A stretch of DNA of 60,000 nt from Bolinopsis microptera (taxonomy: Eukaryota; Ctenophora; Tentaculata; Lobata; Bolinopsidae): the NCBI RefSeq assembly GCF_026151205.1, contig NC_087078.1, forward strand, positions 3,553,675 through 3,613,674, written 5' to 3'. Position 1 is the stretch's first letter. Every line of letters starts with the position of its first letter. The position numbers were made by a program, and so were the translations under genes. The notes below the pieces were generated by a model, which did no database searches, was not told where the DNA came from, and worked only from the letters and a program-made list of their open reading frames with translations. Positions 21,321 through 34,600 of the stretch are shown here, one piece after another.

Positions 21321-24022
21321 TTAATCCTGGACCAGGCAAAAGTCCTGCTCACATTGGGACGTTCGCTAAGTTTCTCGATGTAATTCGACTTATATGACCC
21401 TAAATAACACAATTGACTCGGGTACACTTTTTCACCAGTGGGGCATTTCTCGGAATCACGCCCTTTTTGACCGCACCCATATCGCGGCCCCCACTATAAA
21501 TTATCTCGGCTTCTGATTGAGATACAGACCTCAGCTATGAACCAAAATGTGCCTAAGATGCATGTTTATATTAGTGCTATGAAGATACTTAAGGCCTAAG
21601 AGACTTAGTTTTTGAGAAATCGCAAAAATCCGAATTTACTATACTAGCAGTCTCGAGAGTAACAATTATCACACTTATTTCAAGATATCTCCGCTTCTGA
21701 TTGGAGCTAAGCGCTCATCTTGGGCATTAAAATGGTCAGAATCATCATATTGAGTGGGGTAGAGCATGGTTTTAAGGTCTTCAGACTTCAGGTTGTTGAG
21801 TTATTAGGTCAGATCCCATTTTTATGCTCTCGCGAGTATAAGCGATTGATGCACTTATTTCAAAATATCTCAGCTTCTGATTGGAGCTAAGTGCTCATCT
21901 TGGGCATTAAAATGGTCAGAATCATCATCTTGAGTGGGGTAGAGCATGGTTTTAAGGTCTTCAGACTTCAGGTTGTTGAGTTATTAGGTCAGATCCCATT
22001 TTTATGCTCTCGCGAGTAGGGATTGATGCACTTATTTCAAGATATCTCAGCTTCTGATTGGAGTTTAACGCTCATCTTGGGCATTGAAATGGTCAGAATC
22101 ATCATATATTAAGTGGGGTAGAGCATGGTTTTAAAGTCTTCAGACTTCAGGTTGTTGAGTTATTAGTTCAGATCCCATTTTTATGCTCTCGCGAGTAGCG
22201 ATTGATGCACTTATTTCAAGATATCTCAGCTTCTGATTGGAGCTAAGCGTTCATCTTGGGCATTGAAATGGTCAGAATCATCACATTGCGTGAGGTAGAG
22301 CATGGTTTTGAAGTCTCTAGACTTCAGGTTGTTGAGTTATTAGGTCAGATCCCATTTTTACGCTCTCGCAAGTAGCGATTGATGCACTTATTTCAAGATA
22401 TCTCAGCTTCTGATTGGAGTTTAACGCTCATCTTTGGTGTTGAAATGGTCAGAATCATCATATTGAGTTGGGTAGAGCATGGTTTCAAAGTCTTGAGACT
22501 TCAGGTTGTTGAGTTATTAGGTCAGATCCCATTTATCCGCTCTCGCAAATAGCGATTGATGCACTTATTTCAAGATATCTCAACTTCTGAGTGGAGCTGT
22601 GGAGATAAGCGTTCATCATGGGCATTAAAATAGTAAAAATTATCAAATTAAGTTGCATCGAGCATGGTTTTAAAGTCTTTAGACTTCAGGTTATAAAATT
22701 ATTAGGTTAAACCCTATTTTTATGCTCTCGTAAGAATGGTCACTGCAATGGTGAAAATATTTATTAAATGAACTGTAACTAATCGCCAGGAATAAGTTGT
22801 TTGCCAAGAAATATCAGTAAAATGTCACTAAAACCTCTAGCACTAGGAACATGCTTCACCCCACTTAATATGATCATACTGACCATTTCAATGCCCATGA
22901 TAAGCACTTAGCTTCAATCAGAAGCTGCGATATCTTGAAATAAGTGCATCAATCACTACTTGCGAGAGCGTAAAAATGGGATTTAACCTAATAATTCAAC
23001 AACCTGAAGTCTGAAGACTTTGAAACCACGCTCTACCCAACTCAATATGATGATTCTGACCATTTCAATGAACAAGATGAACGCTTAGCTCCAATCAGAA
23101 GCTGATATATTTTGAAATAAGTGCATCAATCGCTACTCGCGAGAGCGTAAAAATGGGATCTGAACTAATAATTCAACAACCTGAAGTCTGAAGACTTTGA
23201 AACCATGCTCTACCCCACTCAATGTGATGATTCTGACCATTTCAATGCCAAAGATGAGCGTTAAACTCCAATCAGAAGCTGAGATATCTTGAAATAAGTG
23301 CATCAATCGCTACTCGCGAGAGCGTAAAAATGGGAACTGATCTAATAACTCAATAACCTTAAGTGTCAAGACTTCAAAAACATGCTTTACCTCACTCAAT
23401 GTGATGATTCTGACCATTTCAATGCCCAAGATGAACGCTTAGCTCCAATCAGAAGCTGAGATATCTTGAAATAAGTGTGATAATTGTTACTCTCGAGACT
23501 CGCTACTCGCGAGAGCATAAAAATGGGATCTGACCTAATAACTCAACAACCTGAAGTCTGAAGACTTTAAAACCATGCTTTACCCCACTCAATATGATGA
23601 TTCTGACCATTTTAATGTCCAAGATGAGCGCTTAGCTTCAATCAGAAGCGGAGATATCTTGAAATAAGTGTGATAATTGTTACTCTCGAGACTGCTAGTA
23701 TAGTAAATTCGGATTTTTTGCGATTTCTCAAAAACCAAGTCTCTTAGGCCTTAAGTATCTTCATAGCACTAATATAAACATGCATCTTAGGCACATTTTG
23801 GTTCATGGCTGAGGTCTGTATCTCAATCAGAAGCCGAGATAATTTATAGTGGGGGTCGCGATATGGGTGCGGTCAAAAAGGGCGTGATTCCGAGAAATGC
23901 CCCACTGGTGAAAAAGTGTACCCGAGTCAATTGTGTTATTTAGGGTCATATAAGTCGAATTACATCGAGAAACTTAGCGAACGTCCCAATGTGAGCAGGA
24001 CTTTTGCCTGGTCCAGGATTAA
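21321..24022. mobile_element. 2.7-kb foldback element with tandem-repeat arms
   Basis: The two ends are inverted copies that begin TTAATCCTGGACCAGGCAAA on the left, matched in reverse at 24,003-24,022. About 350 bp of single-copy arm (21,321-21,670 against 23,665-24,022) leads into arrays of a roughly 178-bp unit: six copies on the left (starts near 21672, 21851, 22028, 22206, 22384, 22561) and five in the opposite orientation on the right (22,800-23,665). A spacer of about 100 bp lies near 22,740-22,860. The layout resembles foldback-type transposons (FB, Galileo), whose long TIRs contain internal tandem repeats. TTAA at both ends would fit piggyBac-type insertion, but no transposase is present. 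The terminal CCTGGACCAGG is itself a palindrome. Confidence 0.9.
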
Positions 24023-24539
24023 TTGTATACAATTTAATACAATATAAACCCTACATTTCGCAGCGCTAGTCCTACTCCTAAAATTTTAATGCGGACATTC
24101 ACATACCTACTCCAGTACTCCCAATTTTATATTTTATTAATTAATGATTAATGTGGCAATTGTAACTGCTCGATTTTGTAGGCCTAATTTCATGTTCATT
24201 TTATTCACTGAAATATTTAAAGGACGTAGTTGAGGTTAAGGGTTAAGCATTATCTTTTAAGATAACAACATTATGCGGGGAAAACGCCTTAAAAAGTGAC
24301 AATTTTTGTGCTGAAAATAAAATTCCAAACAAAAATTATAAAGCATTTTTATTACCTTTTATTTTTTGATCAGCGATTAATTTCGATGTCGGTTTCTTAT
24401 CTGAGAACTTCCGGCTTAAATTAGTTAAGTTTTTTAGCTTAACTTGGATTCGAGGAAATTTGCTTTTATATAATGCACCGTCGCTCGCATGATAGTTTCA
24501 AAATATAATATTAATAACTTTGTTGTCCTGATCCTTTGT

Positions 24540-25115
24540 TTGAGAAAAATAATCGATACTTAGTGGTTCATTTATTTATTGGCACCCACGTCCCACTATT
24601 GTTTCTACCGCTGGCGCTATTGTTTCTATCGGAATCTAGAGACAGCAGTCTTACACAAATAAATGTGCTTAAATCGTACGCCAGCTGATAAACACTGTTT
24701 AATTGACAGTGAGATACCAACAGAGATACAAACTTTAAGAACAATAGACCTCCACATTAAACCGTGCCCTCTTCCTGATCCTTTGTTCGAGAAGTTGATT
24801 GATACTCTTAAGGGCGTGTTGAGGGCTTGGTAAGGGCGTGAGTGAACACAAACAGTAGATTTATTGGCACCCACCATTGTTTCTACATTTCTTTCGCCTT
24901 TGTTGAATGATTGCAGATCGAAGGGGACTTGGGAATTGAGGGACAGTAGTCTTACACAAATAAGTGTGCTTAGAATGTAACATACTTCACATTGCAGCTG
25001 CAGATGGACAATGAGATTGACACGCGTTGCAACCCCTTTTAGCGGCCAACATGATTATCAACTTTAAGAACAATAAACTCCCATAAACTATGCTCTGTTG
25101 AAGATCAATACTCTC
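24540..25115. repeat. Two copies of a dispersed repeat family
   Basis: Two diverged copies in tandem (about 24,540-24,780 and 24,780-25,115) share blocks such as ttattggcaccca, agtcttacacaaataa and aactttaagaacaata in the same order. The same blocks recur at 27.7-28.1 kb, so this is a local interspersed family of about 250-300 bp. No ORF or terminal repeat is evident; it could be a SINE-like or MITE-like element. Confidence 0.8.
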
Positions 25116-25577
25116 AGTACCAGTTAGGCGTTACCATGCTGTATATCTATATTACATTTGTATTATATGGAACAAGTGTCAAGTGCAGAGTAAGGCGTCA
25201 TTTTTACGAACAAGGTAAACCGTTTTGGTGACGGGTAAAATTGGGATTTTTTCGGCAAAATTATTAAGAATTTCGAAAAGTTAAAAAATTTAAAAACGAG
25301 TTAGTTGGGGCAACCGCAAACTTATAGCTACAAGAACTGGCAACAACAGCCACTTTAGTTTTAATATAAAGACGGCTACTGTTAGCCTGAAACAGATTTA
25401 CATGACTCAACAACCAAACAGCAGATTGATCGTTGAAACAATACCTCACAAACATTAACGTCTACCAGACCCAGTTAATATTAACGGAAGAACCAACGCA
25501 GCTATAAGAAAAATAAAATGTCGGTATTATAACAGCGGTTCTTTAATCTTTTTACTACTTTTACTGCTCCAGGAAGA

Positions 25578-25678
25578 CTAAATACCTTGTTCCGTGCTTG
25601 TTGTTAGTAAAGTAGTGGCATCAGATTCCTGCACAATGTCAATGATCTCTCGCGGGTCAACTTTGCCAGCTCCAGTGT
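25578..25678 (-). CDS. EF-hand-like exon
   Basis: After a plausible acceptor (CCTTTTAAG|AC) a 33-codon frame reads to a TAG at 25578. The stretch TGAGKVDPRE fits positions 3-12 of an EF-hand calcium loop (Gly6, hydrophobic 8, Asp9, Glu12), followed by a helical segment IIDIVQESDATTLL. A second reading ends the exon at a donor (CAAG|GTATTT) at 25586 instead of at the stop. The upstream half of the loop, including its first Asp, must be on an earlier exon at higher coordinates, which I did not locate. The composition is protein-like, but one short exon is thin evidence. Confidence 0.45.
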
Positions 25679-25679
25679 C

Positions 25680-27700
25680 TTAAAAGGTTATGATCAGTTG
25701 CTATTGGATAATGGATATCAGGAAAACGCCAGAGGAGTAGGACATATTTTACCTTTACCGTGTACCACTGTACCAGCTGGGCCTCATGAAATACACATAA
25801 TTTTACAACTCAAACTTTGGCATTTATATAGAATTTACTCTTACATAAAATAAAATTAACTCACAAAAACACACATCTGGGTAGTGGGTACACACTTCAC
25901 GAGTTACTGTAGTGTAGACCAATCACTTCTCTCCTATAGGAACGATTTTGCAAGCACTACATCAGATAAATTTAGCAGAGACGGACTAATGGATCACTGA
26001 TTGCCAGTAATGGCTTAACAGGGTTGTAGATGAGTACTGATATTGTTCTGTTTTTTCCTAATTACTCATTAGAAAAAAGCTTTAAGTAGTTCGGTATTTT
26101 TTACCAAAATCCAAGATTGGGTAGATAAGAATGGAATACGGCGACAAGTGTCTCCTTTTTCAAACAAAAAGAAATGATATTAATTCAAATTACGGCCGTT
26201 CTTATATGTTATATGCAAAATGATACCGAGAATAAAATCGGTCGCTAGCTTTTCTCATTGGTTATTTTTAATTCCTGCCATCTTTAATAATGAATTTGCA
26301 TATTTTGAACTAAAAATAAACCTGCTAAACGATTTTTGATGAGTCTTACTCTTAACAGAAAAAGTAAAAATTGGTGAGGGGGCTATAAATGTGCATGGTC
26401 GTGCTTGCCAGCTCTGCGATTAGCAGTTAGCTTTACTAAGTACATGTTCTAATTTATCTAAAACGGGTAAAATAAATGTTTTTTGGTTCGACTTCAATTT
26501 GAACTATATCTACGCAGGATCTGTTCTTTCGCTTTGGATTGTAAAAGAAATGAATAAAGATTAAATAAGTAAAACGAGTTTCTTTCCTGTTTTAAAATTT
26601 TAAAAAAGATTTGCGATTTATTTAAAGTTATATCACAAAAATCAAATATTGTCACCCAATTTCAAAATTAAATACTCTCCAATATGTAGCTTTTTTACAG
26701 TTTACACTGTTTAGACCCTTAAGAAGAGGAATATAAATAATAATTAAACCACAACTCAACACGATTCGCGTAGAACAAAACATTAAACAAACATCTAAAA
26801 TACAACGATATTGGTATCATTAACACTAACTCTGGAAATTAATCATCATTAAATTAAAACTTTAAAAGCCATTTACGGTAATGGATCTGTATAACCTCCG
26901 AAAAATTCAATTAAACATCGACAAATTAAAAAAATTTCGCTGCATACATATCATACAAACTAAAACTACACTTTAAACAACTAATGTAACCTCCGTATAT
27001 CTCACAAGACGGCTGTTCGTTTAAATCCTGCTGTTACAACCATGACGTCACAGGGCTCAATTTTGATATCAAAGGCAAAATTTTGATATCAAAATGCTAA
27101 AATTTGATACTAAAAGGCTACATTTGATCATAATCAGGACTAAATTATGGTCTGATTCATTTTCGCAGTATCGCGTTCATCGAAGTGGAACTCAAATTGT
27201 GAGCAACCTAGTATGTAATTATAATATTTAGCCAGAGTTGCTTCATTTTTGGTCACGTGATCATGGCGTCTAGCACATCAATTTTAGTTTTAGCCAGAAG
27301 AAAATGGAGCTCAATCTTAGGTTTAACCAGCCATAAGCGATGTTGAATTCAAAAATAAATCATCCGACCTCTCTTACTTAATCCAAATTAACAGAAATCC
27401 ACTGTTTCAAATACCTATTGATTGTTCAAATTAAACTAGTGGGACCAATATCGTGAGACTGTAGCTGACGTCACAGGAATGACGTCACAGGAATGACGTA
27501 ATCAAGTGACAGGCTGATGCAGTGTCCCACCGAGATTGATGATGGTATCCATGTATTTAAATTGGTCGAATTAGAAACTATGAAGCCCCTCGCTCGAATA
27601 GTAGAATAGTTCAACGAAAATTCTCTGAGCCTCCTATTAATAAACTTTAAAATATAGTAGCTTCGTTGTCTCCCTTTGTTTCAAAATTTCTCTGAGTGAG
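25680..27700. other. Non-coding stretch, nothing recognised
   Basis: AT-rich sequence with no supportable exon, RNA gene or element boundary. Short duplicated words occur at 27,060-27,130 (attttgatatcaaa, three times) and at 27,467-27,500 (tgacgtcacaggaa, twice). The TGACGTCA words match the CRE core, but nothing nearby suggests a promoter. Confidence 0.4.
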
Positions 27701-28145
27701 CATTAACAGATCAGGTAGATTTATTGGCACCGCTATTGTTTCTATCATTGTCGAATAACAGCAGAGTGCAGATCAAAGGAGACTTCAGGAATCTAGAGAC
27801 AGTAGTCTAACACAAATAAATGTGCTCAAGACGTACTCCACGCCAGCTGATGAACAAACACTGTTTAATTGACAATGAGATACCAACAGAGATATCAACT
27901 TTAAGAACAATAGACTTCCATAATCCATTATGATAAACCGTGCCCTCTTGATTATTAATCCCCTTAGCACCAGTTAACATGCTGACTTACACAAATAGAT
28001 GTGCTCGAAATATTATTGACGCCAGCTAATTGACGAACAATGATCTGCAAAATTCCTGAAATGCCAATATGACACATGTCAACTTTAAAAACAATACGCT
28101 TCCTTAGACTGTACTACCCTTTTGAAGATCAATCCCTTCATTGCC
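27700..28145. repeat. Two further copies of the 24.5-kb repeat family
   Basis: The blocks ttattggcaccgctattg, cagtagtctaacacaaataa, gtttaattgacaatgagata and aactttaagaacaatag recur in the order seen at 24.5-25.1 kb. A shorter, more diverged copy follows at about 27,975-28,145. Confidence 0.8.
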
Positions 28146-28677
28146 AGTATTTTTTGTTAACGTTTTCGTTTAAATTGTATATGTGACTTGAATTGAAAAT
28201 CATAAATTATACACTTTTCAATAACCTTTTCGATTTATCAAGTTCTAAAGGTTTTTACTTCTCTGGTGGTTTTTAGTCGTGTACAATTCGTATTACTATT
28301 AATTGGTTCTTAAATTTCTGAGCTATCCAATTTCTCACGAGGCCTCAAGCTGAAATTTTAATAACTTAATGACGCATATTATATTTTTAGATATGTCCTT
28401 AAGTGGTCTGGCAGCCGGCCATTCAGCCTCATTCTCTGTCTGAACCATGTGCAATATCATACTTGTAACAGCCGCAATTCATTAAATAATCTTAGTCTCT
28501 TCTGAAAACATGTCATTGACATTAAACATTTACAAACGGTCCACTTTATTTCAGGAGTTGAGCTACCCTGGCTAAAATAGTCCACTTAACGTCAGAATAC
28601 CCGGGCCAAAAGGGCTTCATCTGAGGTAGCAAAGTAACAAGATCACCAGTATTGTGGGGTACAGATCATAGACACTT

Positions 28678-31600
28678 TCAGAACAGGAACTCTTTCTCAA
28701 AATCCACCTGATCCGTTAACCCTGACGAGGGCAGCGAAGAGTCAGTAAGTGGAGGTCCTGGATCTGAGAAAGGTTTATCTCCGGCAAAACCGCTTGGTAA
28801 GATCCGCACGCTCACATCCGAACTTCCCCAGTCCTGAGAAAAAATTGCGGTCAGATCCTGAGTTTTATCAAAGTTGGAGGAAATAGAGGGAATTGTGAGG
28901 TTGAAACTCCTAAAATCAGAACAACAGCAGTGTTAAAAAGCATTAGTTGCCAGTTGGCGTATAACCCGTAGACGCTAGACATGTGTTAAAAGATTAGACT
29001 GGTGAAGATGTTAGTCTGTTACCTTTCTGTTGCAGTTCACGAGGTGCTGGTAATCTCTGCCCATGTTACGAACACAGCTCTGTTTCGGTATCAGAACTGG
29101 ACCTCCAGCTATCCCTCCACCAACTCCGCTGTTTACACCGCCCAGAAACACTGGAGAGGTGTTCCGTTAGAATATTTTACTGGACTTTGCGTACACCAAA
29201 AAAAGGACGATGAAAAGCTGCAGTTTTGTTAGATCATCATGATTTATGATAGACTAATATTAGTTATAATATCGCTACAGTCTACAATTAGACATCACAG
29301 AGGTAAAACAAATACATAAAACAGTCGTTATAGGGGACGTAAACAAAGAAGCAGACGTATCACGTAAGACGGCTAGCTGATGAGGAGCACTTGCAACTTA
29401 GTGTGGCCCACTAGGGAGGCAGTGTAAAACCTTGTAAACTTACTTGTCTCATCAAAGAACTGGTCTGCTGCTTTATGCTCGTTATTAAGGAATGTGTCCA
29501 GCATCACCTGAGTGGTTAATATATTCATTAGAGTTTATGACAACCACACGATCAGAGTCTTGATGAGTCAACCGTGTATTTATCAAAATCAATACTATCG
29601 ATAGTATAGCCATAGGACCGAGAGCAAAGTTGAGAAAAAACATGCTGAGCAAAAAATAGATTTGGCTTCAGAACATACCTTCTCTAACAGATGATTATCA
29701 GACCCTAAATCAGGCATTCCTTTGGTCTGTTTTTTGTTCGAACTAGGCTGCTTATTAACCTTTCTCGTCCGTTTCCCCGACCTCACAATGCCCCTCCCGG
29801 AGATCTCTTTGGTGTCTAAGCACGGAGTTGGTTCTGTCAGTTTCAACCCCCCAGATGTACCAGGTGTGCCCCTTAGGTAGGTTGCCTGCTCGAACCGAGC
29901 CTTCATTTCCATCAAGGAACTGGCAGCATCATTAGAAAAGTCGAAGTGGGAAAGCCTTGTAGAAGCCGTCTGTGGGTTCTGCATTGGAATATTTGGCATA
30001 TGAGATAACGAGGCCGGCTGAATGGTTTGGATAGGAAATCTGCTTGAATTATCCTGAATTATCGATATTGGATTTCTGGATAGAGACTCCTGTAGGTTTG
30101 ATATTTGAATTGGAGTAGAGACATTCTGGATGGTTTGGATAGAGAGTGGGATATCCTGGCTACTGGATATTGAAGGCAAGGCTAATGAATCCTGGGTATA
30201 TTGTACTTCTTTAACGGGGGTCGTGTTTGGGGTGGGTAGGATCGGTTTCTGATCCTCTAGACTTTCCACTTTGGTTCTAATCTCCGAATCTAAAGACTCT
30301 TCAAGTGTCTGATCTAGTAAATCATCTAGACTGTGATCATTAAGTTTGGAGCCCAGAAAAAGTTCGAATTCTGACGAAATGTCTAGCTCCATCGCGTTGT
30401 CAAGGTTACAAGGTGGTGTCTCGGGGTCCATCATAGTTGTCATCACTCCTGTCGAGAATATGTCGTCTGTAAAGTCTGGAATCTCTGGAAGAAGCAGCTC
30501 AGGTTCAGTTTCCTGTTTTAGGACCTGAAATATGATTAATATTTAATATGAATCACGTTGCAATAATAAAATCGAATAGAGCAATTATAATTTCTAAATC
30601 TGTGATACATTTTTTTACAGTAAAATTCAATATTTGAAGATGAATGGTATTACAGTAACACAGAGTGAGTTAAAATGATTGCCGTGGTTGATTTAAGCAT
30701 TATAAAAACTATCCGCGTTAGTACCTGAATAATGTCAAGTATAATTGCTCATTTTATTCAGATTCTAACAGGAAAGGTGGCCTAAAATTCTTTTCAGTTT
30801 TCTCTATAGGATAACCGCAAGCTAAACCATCATTAGAGTAAGCATATGAATGTGGATCGGCCACAAACTTGCCTTCGTAGGTACACGGATTGCACGATGG
30901 CCGATGTCAAATTGTTAAAATCAAATATTTCATTATTTTCAGCGATAGATCGGGAAAAATGAGGTGATGAAATTAGTGGTGAGCACACCAACACCTTGGG
31001 GCACCGAGTACAGACGACAGTCTTTGACGAGACGTCATTGCAGGCCCACCCTGTTCTTAATTCTATCATCAGTATAATGTTCTCACCGATACTTAGTAAC
31101 ATAATAGCATACAAATGAAATAATTTGATCAAGGCAATTCACCATGATCAGCTTACAGTTTTTCATTTAAAAGTTCTGGAAACTGTACGTGTTATGCGTA
31201 CGTGTTGTGTGGCATATTGAATATTCTTGGCGAGCACATTATAGCATTATGTAGCAATTATGCTGTAAAGATAAAATATGTCATATTTTCGATCACGGCA
31301 CAAGCCTGGTTAGCTCAGTCGGTAGAGCATCAGACTTTTAATCTGAGGGTCACGGGTTCGAGTCCCGTATCAGGCTGCTTGACTTTTGAAAAATTTAGGG
31401 AACCATCAATCATTAATGATAAACGCCAGACGGACCTCAAAACTCAACAGTTTAAGATTTTTAACTATCTTATTTCACTTCGATCATTTTATTTTTAGCT
31501 GCCAATCACAAAAAACTATATTATGATGATCATATTTGAAACACAAGCTAATGTTTTTCATTTAATTGATAGCAATTGGACTAATGAATTGTGTTGGATC

Positions 31601-34600
31601 GTTGAAACTAATGTACTTATTACTCAAACATGGATCCACAGCTGACAAGTCACACGTCTACATCACTCCGAAGCGAAGTAAAACACTTTTGCAAGACGGG
31701 AAAAGTCCTTAAATCGGGATTTTGCTGTGTTTTTGTTATAAAGATAATTCCTGGTTATTGAAATTAACTATAAAAAGCTTCACTAATATCTTACCGAGGT
31801 AGGATTGGAAGTAGGAGGGGTGAGATTGAGAGCACTGTTGAGGAGTGTAGGTGATAACACCTGTCCAACACGGTTCAGCTCATCATGGTCACTACTACAC
31901 GTGGTCACAGGGGCAGGTGTTGCCATGGTGAGAGAAGCGGGTGTCGCTACAGGAGCACTCGTCATCACCGGCCCGGTGGTGTAGACAGGAGAGCCGGTGA
32001 CGACCTGGCCACAGCTGGTGAACGGGCCACAGTTTGCCATCGTTATTGGGCCACAGCCGGGTATAATACTGCATCCGGGGAGGGAGGTTGCTTTGTACCT
32101 AGCACAAGAAATCCCAGTAAGCGAAAGAGTTCAAATCACAAGACAAAAACTTAACCAAAGTTTGTTGCAAATAAATGCAATTATACTACTGTTCACTAAT
32201 TAGTGCTCTCAATTTCATCTTAATCTAATCCAGAAATAACAGTTTGTAACAAATACAATTGAAATTTGAGCCAGTATAATTATCAAAAAACAATGACCGG
32301 ACCACATGGCATCTTACGATTAATTACAGCATTTCTTACCCATTAAGATTGGGGACACAAGTATTGGCACCCATTCCGGGATGAAGACTGCTGGGTAAGG
32401 TCAGCCTGTTACCAGGGTTACCAGGATTACCAGGGTTACCAGGTAAGATCAGCCTGTCTGGTCTGGCGGCACTGTACACATCGTAGGAAGGAGCCTGCAA
32501 AGAACATTAACGAATAACACAGGTGTAATGTACACTCTAAGGCTAAGCCCTAAGTGCAGCTGTGGCAGCGCCCTCATGGGGACTACAGCGCGCTGAGTGG
32601 CTCACAACATTATTGTGTAAACTAGAGCATAGAGGAAAAACGCCGCATCATCAGAAAACTTGCCTGTCTCAGTGCGGGGTGAACTGTACGTTGTTTTATA
32701 GTTTCAGCAAATGAGTACAGTTTCCATTAGGGTTAATTAGGGTTGACAAGTTGACAAATGGTTATCACTGCACTATCATACTCATAAAATGAACAGAAAT
32801 TAATGGGGGAAATAGAGCCACCATATAGTTGACCAGTGGTGAAACTGATAGTTGAACTGTGATGACGTCAATGAAAAGTGACTGAAGGATCTCATCGCTC
32901 TATTATGTTAGTTTTATTTTGTGGAGCTTGCCCTGTGCCCTGTGGAGCCCGATGAACCAACGACCTGATCGTTCGCGTTCTAAAGTTTCTGCGTTTCTCT
33001 ATAAATGACTGGACTATTATGTATAGTGTAAGGGTGAGCTAACGACCTCATGTCATAGTTCTATAAAACTATATATGCTATAGCTGGTTCCACTATGAGC
33101 TGGTCCCAAGTCCAGACGCCATTTTATTCTTTGTAATTTTCAATAACCCTGTCTAGTCATTGACTACTGATATGTGGATTGTGTAATGTGTATGTGGTTT
33201 ACTACTAATAGTTCAGTATCCGAGTAGTAGCGGGTATCCGAGTAGTAGCGGGTATCCGAGTAGTATCGGGTATCCGAGTAGTAGCGGGTATCCGAGTAGT
33301 ATCGGGTATCCGAGTAGTAGCGGGTATCCGAGTAGTAGCGGGTATCCGAGTAGTAGCGGGTATCCGAGTAGTAGCGGGTATCCGAGTAGTAGCGGGTATC
33401 CGAGTAGTAGCGGGTATCCGAGTAGTAGCGGGTATCCGAGTAGTAGCGGGTATCCGAGTAGTAGCGGGTATCCGAGTAGTAGCGGGTATCCGAGTAGTAG
33501 CGGGTATCCGAGTAGTAGCGGTATCCGAGTAGTAGCGGGTATCCGAGTAGTAGCGGGTATTCGAGTAGTAGCGGGTATCCGAGTAGTAGCGGGTATCCGA
33601 GTAGTAGCGGGTATCCGAGTAGTATCGGGTATCCGAGTAGTATCGGGTATCCGAGTAGTAGCGGGTATCCGAGTAGTAGCGGGTATCCGAGTAGTAGCGG
33701 GTATCCGAGTAGTAGCGGGTATCCGAGTAGTAGCGGGTATCCGAGTAGTAGCGGGTATTCGATTTCACCCGAAATCATCACGCAGATGAAGGACGCAGCG
33801 CAAAATTTGAAAATTTTTCTTTTGAATTTTAATCACTGCAATTCAGCAAATCAAAAAAGTATGTGCGATTAATTTTTTGTCGCTCCCCAGGCTCAAGCAA
33901 TCTTTTTTCGACACTGATTACTGGCGTATTAACCTAGTAATCTTTATTGGATTTCCGAGGGAAGATCTTTGTCATCTGACGAGCAGTTCGGTCAATTTTT
34001 CGGTTCAATTTTGCGGTTCCCCACAGGGATAACCTCATAGAACGGTTTTACTGCTACGTGTCAGGTTTATGTGACATACCTAACTATTACCGCTCCCTAA
34101 CGTCATACCCTCCCTGCCTATGGCACAATCTCCACACATGGCTGCTAACAATATCTTCCCACAATGGTGTAGTTACATGGATGTGTATGATCGTGGGTGG
34201 CGTCACTATATTGACGACATGATAATTCGACTAAATGTGATTGTGCGTGAACACGGCATCTGATGTGATCTTCTATATAGTTAGTGGTATGATGTCATGG
34301 TGATCATTTTGCAGTAAAGTCTGTAATGGTGCATTGATTGGCTGCACAGTACAACGATAAGTTAACAAGATGAGTATAGACAAAGCTTGCTCGCATTGCT
34401 GACATACTTGCTAAGAAGTCATTTGTTCTGAGTGCTTTAAGCAAGCATTGGACTGTAAACTCTGTTGAAGGCCAATATTTCACTAATTCAGGTGAATGCA
34501 TCAACATAAACTATAAGTTGACAAGATTTATTTGTTGCAGTATGCTGACGGCTGGAAGACAAGTGTCTTAAAGAGGCTCTGATTATTAAGTCTGACTGAG

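Noticed and set aside
31885-32203. Plus-strand ORFs of 68-89 codons
   Set aside because: Antisense shadows of the minus-strand exon 31795-32098, which has splice sites and consistent phase.
33164-33781. Minus-strand ORFs of 187 and 205 codons with LLLGYP or RYYSDT repeats
   Set aside because: An 18-bp intronic minisatellite keeps frames open trivially; two frames are open at once and a 17-bp unit shifts frame midway.
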